DNA of 64,000 nt from an uncultured Clostridia bacterium (GTDB lineage: Bacteria > Bacillota > Clostridia > Christensenellales > CAG-917): NCBI GenBank assembly GCA_934277645.1, contig CAKQUX010000003.1, positions 1 through 64,000 of the forward strand. The letters run 5' to 3'. The notes under the pieces are model-generated. The model did no database searches and was not told the origin of the DNA. It saw nothing but the letters and a program-made list of their open reading frames with translations. The stretch's first letter is position 1, and every line of letters begins with the position of its first letter. The translations under genes and the position numbers were made by a program. Of this stretch, positions 1 to 7,876 are shown one piece after another.

Positions 1-338
<338 letters not shown>

Positions 339-405
339 AAAAAATACGAACTCAAAACTTATCTCTTACTATGCAGTTGTGAATGTACGAAACATTCAAC
401 CATAA

Positions 406-519
406 CCGGTGATTATAGCGAGAAGGATCCACCTGTTCTCATACCGAACACAGAAGTTAAGCTTCTCAGCGCAGAAAGTACTTGATTGGACACGATCTGG
501 GAGGATATGACGTTGCCGG
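406..519 (+). rRNA. 5S ribosomal RNA
   Basis: A 114-nt 5S rRNA. The conserved loop region CCGAACACAGAAGTTAAG is present at about 444-461 and the terminal helix pairs CCGGTGAT near 406 with the end at GTTGCCGG. It follows 23S by about 65 nt and is followed at once by an intrinsic terminator, so this is the end of an rrn operon. No tRNA genes follow it. Confidence 0.93.
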
Positions 520-531
520 TTTTTCAGAAAG

Positions 532-557
532 AAAGCACTACAAAGTAGTGCTTTTTT
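532..557 (+). terminator. Intrinsic terminator of the rrn operon
   Basis: Perfect 10-bp stem AAAGCACTAC / GTAGTGCTTT with an AAA loop, running straight into six T. It lies 12 nt after the 5S 3' end, so it most likely ends the rrn transcript. Confidence 0.9.
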
Positions 558-634
558 CATGTAAAAAATATCGTGTCCAAGCAGGAGCGGTGCGACTGCA
601 TTGGTTAAAAGGATGCGACAAAGTCGGTTTAAAG

Positions 635-658
635 AAAGCACTACAAAGTAGTGCTTTT
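635..658 (+). terminator. Second copy of the rrn terminator hairpin
   Basis: Same 10-bp AAAGCACTAC / GTAGTGCTTT stem and AAA loop as the first hairpin, followed by CTTTTA instead of a pure T run. It could act as a back-up terminator. Confidence 0.65.
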
Positions 659-903
659 CTTTTACTTATTTAGATATTTGCATTCAAATAAACGTGTCCA
701 AGCAGGAGCGAAGCGACTGCATTGCTATATTAAATGATTGCTTATTGTAACAATATTATATAAGTGCAGAGCTTATAGTTTGATATGATGTAATAAACGA
801 TAGAAATATAATAAATGATATTCACTCAATGAAATTACTATTAAACAGTGTTTATTTTTGCCAATCTTATTAAGTATTTTGTGCTTAATAATTATGTAAT
901 GAC

Positions 904-1143
904 AAGTAGGAGTGGCACGATAGCATTTAAGATAAATTTTGATAATGAATTTAGGTGATACGGTTTATATAACTAATTAGGAAACATTAGAAATGAAAAG
1001 AATTTAATTTTGTTATATAGTGTCTAGGTAAGGGCGAAAGAATTGCATTTAAAATAGATTTAGGCAATGAATTTAGGAGAAATCGTTTATCATAATTGTT
1101 AGGCAAATATTAGAAATAAAAAGAAAATCGTTTTATTAGATTA
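904..1143. repeat. Degenerate ~120-bp tandem repeat in non-coding DNA
   Basis: Two diverged units (about 904-1026 and 1027-1143). Each starts with an AAGTAGGAGTGGCACGA-like block, then shares GCATTTAA, AATGAATTTAGG, a CGGTTTAT/CGTTTAT block, AATTAGGAAACATTAGAAAT-like sequence and a T-rich end. No reading frame survives. GATTGCTTATTGTAA also occurs at about 735 and 1147, so the whole stretch 700-1200 appears built from repeated duplication and decay. Confidence 0.6.
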
Positions 1144-1244
1144 ACCGATTGCTTATTGTAATTTTATTATTGTGCAAGGGTTAAACGATGTTATGTCAGT
1201 TCCGAAAATGCGACAGCACTTGAAGTGCGGAAACGGTAGTTAAA

Positions 1245-1267
1245 GAAAGCACTGCTTAGTTGTGCTT
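1245..1267 (+). terminator. Third, degenerate terminator-like hairpin
   Basis: AAAGCAC / GTGCTTT stem with a 9-nt loop and the tail CCTTTAA. It is preceded by TTAAAG just as the copy at 635 is, so it is probably a worn third copy of the same element. Whether it terminates anything is doubtful. Confidence 0.4.
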
Positions 1268-1469
1268 TCCTTTAACTCATTTCTAGGTGATTGCGAATTA
1301 ATCTAAATAGCGTTAAAGCAAGAGTTAGACAATTGTTTAAAATGAATTTACAGCCTATAAGGTTTGGGAAACATTATAGTAAAATTATGTTTTGCTTTAA
1401 ACCATATTGCAACTTGTTATTTAGCTTGAACGATAAACAGCGTTATACCAATCGCTACTTATGCGAACC

Positions 1470-1580
1470 TATTATTATGCCAATAGATTTTTCTCTAATG
1501 CTATTTAGTTTCAACTACCTTTCTACTATCTTGTATTCCGCATCGGTGATTGTTAGTTTTAAATCGGCAACGAAATTATA
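1470..1580 (-). pseudogene. Decayed duplicate of the copA 3' end and its downstream flank
   Basis: This stretch matches 1698-1805 at many positions: both contain ATTATGCCAAT, then GATTTT, a GCTATTT block, a TTTCAACTAC / TTTCGACTAC block, GCATCGGTGATTG and GACTTTAAA / TAGTTTTAAA. In the real copA this encodes the last ~20 residues and stop codon of the C-terminal metal-binding domain. The copy carries a short insertion and many substitutions, with no start or RBS. It is read as an old partial tandem duplication that has lost function. A 96-aa plus-strand reading frame across it is a by-product. Confidence 0.7.
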
Positions 1581-1737
1581 ACAAATAAAGTTTGTGTAAT
1601 ATTGTAGCCACGCTTCATTCAAAACTAAAAATATTACGTTATTGCGATTAAGCCGCTTGATAATTGCATTATGCTAATCAATTATTATATTAAATAATTA
1701 TTATGCCAATCGATTTTATGCTAACGCTATTTTATAA

Positions 1738-4467
1738 CTATTTAATTTCGACTACTTCGTAGCCTGCATCGGTGATTGCTGACTTTAAAGCGGCGTCGTC
1801 TACAGGGTTAGAAAGATTTACGATTGCGCATTTCTTTTTCAATGAAACGTCAACCGATTTAACTCCGTCGATTGCCGCAAGAGCGTTTTTTACGTGCATA
1901 GAGCAGTGTTCGCACATCATTCCGTTGATAAAGATTTGTTTCTTCATGGTTTTCATAGTTTCTCCTTCTGCAACGTCAAAGTCGTTGCAATATGATAAAT
2001 TATTTATTTCGTTTGAAATTGTTTGATTGCAATTTTTGATGCTTTTGTCTGTGCCGCAAAAAGCTGTGAGTTCTTCGCTTGAAGTGTTCTTGACAGTTTC
2101 GTCCGCTTTTTTACTTGTGGCATTGTCGGAAGCGTCTAAAACGTCTTCATCTTTTATCTCTTGCTTTGTTTCTTGCGCGTGCTTCAATTCTTTTAGTTTT
2201 TCATAAACAACCTTATCGTCGAACTGAGCTTTGCGTTTTTTAGACGTATGTTTGTTTGGATTTGCGAGATTAAGTCGTAATGCGTTAAGCACTACGCAAA
2301 CGCTTGATAAGCTCATTGCCGCCGCGCCAATCATAGGATTCAAGGTCAAATTCATAGGCGGCATTGAGAAAACGCCTGCCGCAATCGGAATACAAATGCA
2401 GTTATATATAAAAGCCCAAAACAGGTTTTCTTTTACGTTCAATAGAGTTTTTCTTGAAAGAGTGATTGCTTTCGTTACGTCGGCTAAGCTAGATTTCATC
2501 AATACGACGTCTGCGCTGTCGATAGCGACGTCGGTTCCTGCGCCGATAGCTATTCCGATGTTTGCTTTTGTAAGGGCAGGCGCATCGTTTATGCCGTCGC
2601 CGACCATAATGACGTTTCCGTATTCTTTCAATGCTGCGATGGCATTGCATTTATCTTCTGGCAAAACGTCTGCAATTACTGTGTCGACGCCGCATAAATC
2701 GGCGACTGCTTGCGCGCTTGTTCTGTTGTCACCCGTCAACATAACGACTTTAAGTCCCTGGTTTTTTAATGTTGCAATCGCTTCCGCACTGTCGGGTTTA
2801 ATTTCGTCCGCTATAGCAATGATGCCGATAAGTTTTTTATTCTTAGCCAAAAACAACGGGGTTTTTCCTTGTTTTGCCAATTTTTCCGAAAGTTGTTCGT
2901 CTATTGCGATTTTGTTAGCCGTCATAAGCGAAGCGTTGCCCAATACAAAATCGCCCGAATCTATCGAACCTTCCAGCCCGTGGCCTGCAAGCGTCTTGAA
3001 ATTCGTAACAGTCGATAATTTCAAACTTAACTCTTCGGCCTTTGAAATTACGGCATAAGCGATAGGGTGTTCGCTACCTTTTTCAAGACTTGCCGCAAGC
3101 GAAATTATTTCGTCTTCGGGAAACTCTTCAATTCCTATAACGTCGGTCACAATCGGCTTGCCTTTTGTTATCGTACCCGTTTTGTCAAGGGCAATTATAT
3201 CGGCTTTTCCCGTTTGTTCCAATGCGGCCGCCGTCTTGAACAGAATTCCCGCTCTTGCGCTTTTTCCGCTTCCGACCATAATTGCGACGGGAGTAGCAAG
3301 TCCCAAAGCGCAAGGACAGCTGATGACCAAAACGCTTATCGCATGAGTAAGCGACGTTGCGAGATTTTTTGTGACGGCAATCCAAACGATAAATACCAAA
3401 GTGGCTATTGCAATGACCGTCGGAACAAATATGCCCGAAACTTTGTCTGCGATAAGGGCGATGGGAGCTTTTGAACTCGAAGCGTCTTGCACGAGTTTTA
3501 TGATTTTTCCCAGCGTTGCTTCTTCGCCGACTTTTACCGCTTTGACCGTCAGAAATCCGTTAAGATTGGTCGTTCCCGAAATTACGTTGTCGCCGACAGC
3601 TTTATATACGGGCATACTTTCGCCCGTTACCGACGCTTCGTTTACAGACGATTCGCCCGAAACTATTTCGCCGTCGCAAGGGAAGTTTTCGCCTGCTCGA
3701 ATAACAAACAAATCGCCGACTTTAAGTTCGGAAATAGGAATTTCTTTTTCTTCGCCGTCAACTAAAATTCGGACGACGTTCGGTGCGAGAGCGATAAGTC
3801 CTTTGATTGCGGAGGTCGTTTTGCCTTTGCTGTACGCTTCGAGCATTTTTCCGAGAGTTATCAGCACGAGAATCATCGCCGCCGATTCAAAATACAACTT
3901 ATGCGGCAAATGCATTGCGTGCGACGGATTTACTGCGGCATCGATCATAAGAGCAACGCTGTAAATGAAAGAAATGCCGCTTCCCATAGATACGAGCGTG
4001 TCCATATTAGGCGCGCCGTGGAACAGGCTTTTCGTTCCGTTTATAAAGAATTTTCCGTTGACAACCATTATGATAAGAGCGAAGGCAAGTTCGTACCAAG
4101 CTATGGCAAAAGGTTTTGACATAAAGCTTTTCGTCATAGGGAAGTCGAACATAACAGCGCCCATAGAAACGTACATAAGCGGAATTAAAAGGGCAAGTGA
4201 CACGACAAACCTGATTAATAATTTGACGGTCGGGTTGAGTTTTTCCTTTTTTGAGTTGTTCGCGCTCTCCGCCTTATATCCGGCATCGCTGACTGCTTTT
4301 TCAATGGTTTTTTCGTCGGCAGGGGCATCGAATTCGACAACCATAGAGTTTGTCAGCAGATTGACGGCAACGCTTTTAACGCCGTCGACGTGCCCCACGA
4401 CTTTTTCGACCCTTGCGCTACAAGCAGAGCAAGTCATTCCGTAAACGTTGAAACGAAGTTTTTCCAT
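1738..4467 (-). CDS. copA: Copper-exporting P1B-type ATPase CopA with C-terminal CopZ-like domain
   Basis: Membrane Cu+ pump (909 aa) that exports cytosolic Cu+ using ATP. In order: N-terminal heavy-metal-associated domain with MTCSAC at 11-16; membrane helices from about residue 80; actuator TGES at 281-284; ion-binding CPC at 384-386; phosphorylated Asp428 in DKTGT; a GSEHP motif and GDGINDAP in the ATP-binding domain. The usual CopA would end near residue 770; here a ~70-residue linker rich in K, D and E leads to a second metal-binding domain with MMCEHC (CXXC at 852-855). The ATG at 4467 is chosen because AAAGGA stands just upstream; an ATG 30 nt earlier has no RBS. It is 122 nt downstream of csoR and probably shares the CsoR-controlled promoter. 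Confidence 0.95.
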   Translation of the reverse strand: MEKLRFNVYGMTCSACSARVEKVVGHVDGVKSVAVNLLTNSMVVEFDAPADEKTIEKAVSDAGYKAESANNSKKEKLNPTVKLLIRFVVSLALLIPLMYVSMGAVMFDFPMTKSFMSKPFAIAWYELAFALIIMVVNGKFFINGTKSLFHGAPNMDTLVSMGSGISFIYSVALMIDAAVNPSHAMHLPHKLYFESAAMILVLITLGKMLEAYSKGKTTSAIKGLIALAPNVVRILVDGEEKEIPISELKVGDLFVIRAGENFPCDGEIVSGESSVNEASVTGESMPVYKAVGDNVISGTTNLNGFLTVKAVKVGEEATLGKIIKLVQDASSSKAPIALIADKVSGIFVPTVIAIATLVFIVWIAVTKNLATSLTHAISVLVISCPCALGLATPVAIMVGSGKSARAGILFKTAAALEQTGKADIIALDKTGTITKGKPIVTDVIGIEEFPEDEIISLAASLEKGSEHPIAYAVISKAEELSLKLSTVTNFKTLAGHGLEGSIDSGDFVLGNASLMTANKIAIDEQLSEKLAKQGKTPLFLAKNKKLIGIIAIADEIKPDSAEAIATLKNQGLKVVMLTGDNRTSAQAVADLCGVDTVIADVLPEDKCNAIAALKEYGNVIMVGDGINDAPALTKANIGIAIGAGTDVAIDSADVVLMKSSLADVTKAITLSRKTLLNVKENLFWAFIYNCICIPIAAGVFSMPPMNLTLNPMIGAAAMSLSSVCVVLNALRLNLANPNKHTSKKRKAQFDDKVVYEKLKELKHAQETKQEIKDEDVLDASDNATSKKADETVKNTSSEELTAFCGTDKSIKNCNQTISNEINNLSYCNDFDVAEGETMKTMKKQIFINGMMCEHCSMHVKNALAAIDGVKSVDVSLKKKCAIVNLSNPVDDAALKSAITDAGYEVVEIK
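1956..1967 (-). promoter_or_regulatory. In-frame internal ribosome binding site and ATG for a stand-alone CopZ
   Basis: On the minus strand AAGGAG (1962-1967) is followed after 5 nt by an in-frame ATG at 1956. Initiation there would yield a 72-aa protein ending at 1738 that is exactly one CopZ-like heavy-metal domain with GMMCEHC. The spacing and match are as good as those of real genes in the window. It may be the remnant of a formerly separate copZ fused to copA by loss of the stop, or a working dual start. Use in vivo is inference. Confidence 0.55.
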
Positions 4468-4588
4468 ATTATCCTTTTGTGCAAAGCTAATTTGCATTTT
4501 ATAAAATTTTCACGAAGAAATAGCGTTGCGTTTGACTTAAAATCGCAACCTTCTAACGGCGTTGCAATGCGACGTGGCAACAATATTA

Positions 4589-4903
4589 TTATTTTAGTTT
4601 TTTCATAAGTTCAATCACTTCCGCTAAAATCTCCGAATTTCCTTCTTTGATGCTTTCGACAACGCACGTTTCGAGATGATTTTTCAAAATCATGTATCCG
4701 AGATTTTGCAGAGCGTTTTCCGCAGCAGAAAGCTGAATTAAAACATCGCCGCAATAACGATTTTCGTTTATCATATTTTTTATGCCGCCAAGTTGCCCGA
4801 TAATACGATTAAGACGGTCGTTTAAGGTTTTCAATTCTTCCTCGCTTCTCGGAGTATTCTTTGTTCTCTCACAGCAATGGCAGGTTTTGTTGCAGTTTTC
4901 CAT
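4589..4903 (-). CDS. csoR: CsoR-family copper-sensing repressor
   Basis: A 104-aa all-helical repressor of the CsoR/FrmR family. The Cu(I)-binding triad is visible as Cys51 (RYCGDV), His76 and Cys80 (KNHLETC), the C-H-C pattern of true CsoR. The N terminus has extra cysteines (residues 4, 8, 10 and 11), which is not required in the family. The ATG at 4903 has AAAGGA upstream. The gene precedes copA on the same strand, and a CsoR-type palindrome lies between the promoter -10 box and the start codon. The expected behaviour is that Cu(I) binding releases the repressor from this operator and turns on csoR-copA. An FrmR or RcnR assignment is less likely because of the Cys51/His76/Cys80 pattern and the copA neighbour. 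Confidence 0.93.
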   Translation of the reverse strand: MENCNKTCHCCERTKNTPRSEEELKTLNDRLNRIIGQLGGIKNMINENRYCGDVLIQLSAAENALQNLGYMILKNHLETCVVESIKEGNSEILAEVIELMKKLK

Positions 4904-4936
4904 ATAAGTTCCTTTTGCCTAACGGGCAGTTTATTT

Positions 4937-4957
4937 ATATACCCTATGGGGGTATAT
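4937..4957. promoter_or_regulatory. CsoR operator
   Basis: Perfect dyad: arms ATATACCC and GGGTATAT separated by TATGG. The G/C-run core flanked by TATA arms is the known CsoR operator type. It lies 2 nt downstream of the -10 box of the csoR promoter, so bound CsoR would cover the transcription start. Confidence 0.88.
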
Positions 4958-4959
4958 AA

Positions 4960-4988
4960 ATTTTATATCCGAAATAAGCAAATGTCAA
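4960..4988 (-). promoter_or_regulatory. Promoter of csoR-copA
   Basis: Minus-strand -35 TTGACA (4983-4988), 17-nt spacer, -10 TAAAAT (4960-4965). The CsoR operator follows directly. Confidence 0.8.
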
Positions 4989-5217
4989 CGGATAAATGAA
5001 AAAATTAACGCTACCATAGGTTAATTTTTGCGTGGATTTTGCCAAACAAAATCGATAAAAATTGAAAATAGGCAAGTTGGCAAATGGACAAATGCTAAAA
5101 TTGCCATAACAACTATCCGATAAGTTTTGCGTGGACTTTGCCAAACAAAATCGTTATATATTAAATAGGCGAGCGGTAAATGGGTAAGTGCTAAAATCGC
5201 CATAACAACTTGCAATA
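4974..5217. repeat. Degenerate ~99-bp tandem repeat upstream of csoR
   Basis: Two full units (about 5025-5122 and 5124-5217) share TTTTGCGTGGA(T/C)TTTGCC, AAACAAAATCG, AATAGGC(A/G)AG, GTAAATGG/CAAATGG and GCTAAAAT(T/C)GCCATAACAACT. A third, partial unit lies to the left (4976-5024). Short minus-strand reading frames across it are not conserved between units, so this is taken as non-coding. The leftmost part overlaps the csoR -35 box. Confidence 0.75.
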
Positions 5218-5347
5218 CGTTTTTTAAATCACTTCGTGCCGATATATTGCCTATAAAGTTTGCATAAAAAGCATAAATATTTTTAAAATGTTAAAAACGA
5301 TATTTTGCGGTGAAGTCGAGGTTAAAAAAACTTGCTACGTATTAAAT

Positions 5348-5419
5348 TTGCCTTATTATAATCGGTGTGTAAAATTAAAAACCATCGGTTGACGGCGGCG
5401 TGGCAAGCGGTATTTTTTT
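5348..5419 (-). pseudogene. Decayed duplicate of the 3' end of the downstream DNA glycosylase gene
   Basis: Compared with 5549-5622, both stretches hold CCTTATTA, an AAATTAAAA block, GTTG(A/G)C, GCGTGGC(A/G)AGC and a T-run. Read on the minus strand it gives LATPPSTDGF-stop, against LATPPTANKF-stop at the end of the intact gene. No other part of the gene is present. Downstream, 5493-5550 holds a ~31-bp imperfect direct repeat with CGTTATT(T/C)TATT(T/C)TGTTTATG. Confidence 0.65.
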
Positions 5420-5578
5420 GTCGAATTAAATCGTAATAGTGGCGGCAAAATTTCGATTGATTTAGCAGGTTGGTTTTACTAGTTAAATAAAACACTCGTT
5501 ATTTTATTCTGTTTATGATTTTCATTCGTTATTCTATTTTGTTTATGTTTCCCTTATTACCATAATTGACGCACGAAA

Positions 5579-6067
5579 TTAAAATTTGTTGGCTGTCGGT
5601 GGCGTGGCGAGCAATGCCTTTTTCCATTGTTTGAAATCGAAGCGAACGTTTGCGGGACTTGTGGACGGAAGATAAAAACAAATTTTGTTTAACAGCGGAT
5701 ATGCTTTTTTGAACAACTTTTTTGCAGTTCCGCCGTTGATTAAAATTTTATTCACGTTTGCAACCTTAAAAATTTGCGTCATGTCGCATACGGTCGGATT
5801 TTTAATGTTAGCGTCAAGAGAGCCTACAATTTCGCAACTTGTGACAACGTCCCAAAGCGCAATTTTGTGTCTTGTCAGAAAGCACTTTTTTTCTTCGACG
5901 GTTTCGCAAATCTTTTCGCCATAAATCTCGGCGAGAGTTTTCCAAAATCTATTCAATTTGTTGCCGTAATAAAAATTCTCTTCCCTTGATTTTACGCTGG
6001 GGAAGCTACCCAAAATCAAAATTTCGGAATCGGAATTTACAAACGGTTCAAAAGCGTGAATCATCAT
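5579..6067 (-). CDS. Uracil-DNA glycosylase superfamily enzyme, probable DNA-deoxyinosine glycosylase
   Basis: A 162-aa protein of the UDG superfamily, closest by eye to the hypoxanthine/deoxyinosine DNA glycosylase group. Visible motifs: ILGSFPSVKSRE at 18-29 (motif I region), YYGNKLNRFW at 33-42, LWDVV at 71-75, a central NGGTAKKLF, and LPSTSPAN at 133-140, the motif 2 region with the substrate-binding loop. It would remove deaminated bases in base excision repair in the cytoplasm. Length is normal for the family. The start is uncertain: two ATG codons lie at 6067 and 6064 with no clear ribosome binding site. A decayed copy of its 3' end lies about 160 nt further downstream. Single gene, no operon partner. 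Confidence 0.82.
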   Translation of the reverse strand: MMIHAFEPFVNSDSEILILGSFPSVKSREENFYYGNKLNRFWKTLAEIYGEKICETVEEKKCFLTRHKIALWDVVTSCEIVGSLDANIKNPTVCDMTQIFKVANVNKILINGGTAKKLFKKAYPLLNKICFYLPSTSPANVRFDFKQWKKALLATPPTANKF

Positions 6068-6526
6068 ATCTACATATTAGCACGTTTTTACGTTAGAATT
6101 CTACTGTTTATCGGTGCCAATATGCAGATATTTAATTTTGTGGATATAATCATTTGCCGATATAAATCGTTGCGGCTTTAATAATATAGTTTCGATTTGA
6201 CTTTTCATTTGCATTATGCTTTCGGACTAAAAATTAGTTATACCTACGCTGTGCCGCAAAACATACAATTTTTAAAGATCGGCTCGGTCGTCGGCGTTTG
6301 TATCTGTTGTTTGCCGACAGCTTTTGGCGTCTAACTTGTTTGTTTGCGTAGGTTTTATATTTCCGAGTTTGTGTTTAGCGTCAAAACAGAACGCCGCTTT
6401 TGCCGACTTGGTTTGTCGCTTTGCAGTTTCCATAATTAAAAGCCGATGTGTTTTATAATGTCAGACGGTGTATCTTGTTTGTCGACCGCGTTTGTATGGT
6501 TCGCCGATTTTCACTGGCTGTTTTTT
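6068..6526. other. Intergenic region, nothing recognised
   Basis: About 460 nt between the glycosylase start and the end of spoVFB. No frame with a plausible RBS, no RNA and no clear terminator was seen on either strand. T-rich runs flank the spoVFB 3' end without a convincing stem. Confidence 0.5.
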
Positions 6527-7090
6527 TTATTTTAAAAACTTAGGTTGAAACTGCTCGCCGCGTATTGCCTTTTCAAGCGTAGGCAGAATATATTCTCTTG
6601 CCGCAATCATCGAATTAGGTTTTTGCGCAGGGTCGTCCTGACTTATCGGAACGAAGAAGAAGTTTTTCGTATTGAGCAGAAGCCCTAAATTTTTGGCATT
6701 TGCTCCGAGAGAGTCGTTTGACGAAAGCGCGATGACAACCGGTCTATCGTTTCTCAGTTGCGCTTTTACGGCGAGCGTGACGGGAGTGTCGCTTATGCCG
6801 TGCGCAATTTTCGAAAGACTGTTTCCCGTGCAAGGGCAAACGAGAACTGCGTCAAGATTCGCCTTTGCGATAGGCTCTGCGCCTTGCAAAGTCGAAATGA
6901 CTTTTTTGCCCGTGATGCGTTCGACCTCGCTTCGGAAGTCTTCCGCTTTAAAAAATCGTGTATCGAGGTCGTAAACGTTGTAACTGAAAATCGGCGTAAC
7001 GTCATAGCCTGCGTCGACAAGCTCGCTAAGCGTAATAAGCGTGTTTTTTAATGTGCAAAAAGAGCCGCACACGCAAAATCCTATTTTCAT
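6527..7090 (-). CDS. spoVFB: Dipicolinate synthase subunit B (SpoVFB)
   Basis: A 187-aa flavoprotein-fold subunit of dipicolinate synthase, which works with SpoVFA to turn the DapA product into dipicolinic acid for the spore core, in the mother cell. The N terminus MKIGFCVCGSFC, the LVCPCTGNSLSKIAHGISDT block (about 83-103) and VIALSSNDSLGANAKN (about 119-134) are characteristic. Length matches the family. The ATG at 7090 overlaps the stop of spoVFA (ATGA) and has GGAGGG upstream. The other members of the pathway in the window are asd and dapA near 30 kb. Confidence 0.94.
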   Translation of the reverse strand: MKIGFCVCGSFCTLKNTLITLSELVDAGYDVTPIFSYNVYDLDTRFFKAEDFRSEVERITGKKVISTLQGAEPIAKANLDAVLVCPCTGNSLSKIAHGISDTPVTLAVKAQLRNDRPVVIALSSNDSLGANAKNLGLLLNTKNFFFVPISQDDPAQKPNSMIAAREYILPTLEKAIRGEQFQPKFLK

Positions 7091-7788
7091 AAACCCTCCC
7101 TAAAAATAAAATCGCAAATCAATTTACCTGCCGATTTCGGATAAAACTTTGCAGGCATAGCGGGATAATATTTTGCGTCGATTCCCGAAGCGGAAAGCTC
7201 GGCAAGCGGAAGGACGTCTTTCCCCGCAAGGTCGATATAGATTGCGCCGTATTTATGCGATTTGAAATTTACGTCTGAAAGTTTTGGCGACGTGTTTACA
7301 ATTACGTCATAACCGTTAAAGTCGATTTTGTCCATATCGACTATTTTGTCGGCAAACGCTCCTGCTTGTCTTACCGAGCTTGTCGCAATATCGAGCTTGC
7401 CGCCAAGAGCGGTAAAATATCTCGCAAACGCCGAGCCTATTCGACCGAAGCCTATAAGAAGAAGTTTTAAATCGTATGGAGCAAGGTCGGTCTTGCTTAG
7501 TAGGTCTATTGCCGCAAGGGCGGTCAGCTTTGCGTTTTCCATTGTGAATATCTCGTCGCTTAGCAGGCAATGCGTATCATAACCCGACAACATTCGTTTT
7601 GTTTCGTCGTCCATTTTTCCGTAAACCAAAACAAAATCGTTGAACGCCAAAATTTTATTCCAAACGAAATTGCTGTCAAGTTTAAGGTTGGGCGGCGTAA
7701 TTATGCACAATTTTTCGTTTTTTTTGTCCGCAAGCGAGGCGCGGACATAGTTCATCCTTTCGTCGTCTCCCAAAACCAAATAGTTCAT
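7087..7788 (-). CDS. spoVFA: Dipicolinate synthase subunit A (SpoVFA)
   Basis: A 233-aa NAD(P)-binding subunit of dipicolinate synthase. The N terminus MNYLVLGDDERM and a Rossmann motif LLIGFGRIGSAFARYFTALGG typical of the family are seen, with the conserved end KFYPKSAGKLICDFI. The ATG at 7788 is chosen because GAGGGG precedes it and because homology starts there; the frame is open 45 codons further without an RBS. It is somewhat shorter than the Bacillus protein (about 300 aa). First gene of a two-gene operon coupled to spoVFB by an ATGA overlap. The -10 upstream resembles a sigma-K box, in line with mother-cell expression. Confidence 0.92.
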   Translation of the reverse strand: MNYLVLGDDERMNYVRASLADKKNEKLCIITPPNLKLDSNFVWNKILAFNDFVLVYGKMDDETKRMLSGYDTHCLLSDEIFTMENAKLTALAAIDLLSKTDLAPYDLKLLLIGFGRIGSAFARYFTALGGKLDIATSSVRQAGAFADKIVDMDKIDFNGYDVIVNTSPKLSDVNFKSHKYGAIYIDLAGKDVLPLAELSASGIDAKYYPAMPAKFYPKSAGKLICDFIFREGL

Positions 7789-7804
7789 AAATCCCCTCAC
7801 ACGG

Positions 7805-7813
7805 TATACTATG
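7805..7813 (-). promoter_or_regulatory. Possible sporulation (sigma-K/E type) -10 box of spoVF
   Basis: The minus strand reads CATAGTATA, an exact match to the CATAnnnTA -10 of mother-cell sigma factors, with an AC pair about 16 nt upstream where sigma-K has its minimal -35. The predicted start would leave only a ~10-nt leader before the ATG at 7788. In Bacillus spoVF is sigma-K dependent, which supports the reading. Confidence 0.45.
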
Positions 7814-7876
7814 AGTTTTTCGTTAGGTTGTGACACTTGTAAACGTCCGTCACATAAAATGCAGTGGGAGGCAGTT

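Larger units (their letters stand above)
523..725. repeat. Tandem duplication of the rrn terminator block (2 units)
   Basis: Two direct units, each made of the hairpin GAAAGCACTACAAAGTAGTG, a spacer of 30-45 nt, and the block GTGTCCAAGCAGGAGCG followed by CGACTGCATTG (units at about 531-602 and 634-722). The hairpin stem is identical in both while the spacers have diverged, which suggests either selection on the hairpin or conversion. The AAGCAGGAGCG block has two further worn copies, at about 904 and 1027. Confidence 0.8.

Noticed and set aside
482..673. 63-aa frame across the 5S end and terminator repeats
   Set aside because: Overlaps 5S rRNA and two terminator hairpins; no RBS.
1291..1581. 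96-aa plus-strand reading frame after the rrn operon
   Set aside because: No RBS, low-complexity composition, and its 3' part is the antisense of a decayed copA end.
4944..5215. Two short minus-strand frames in the csoR upstream repeat
   Set aside because: They arise from the tandem repeat and differ between units; no RBS.
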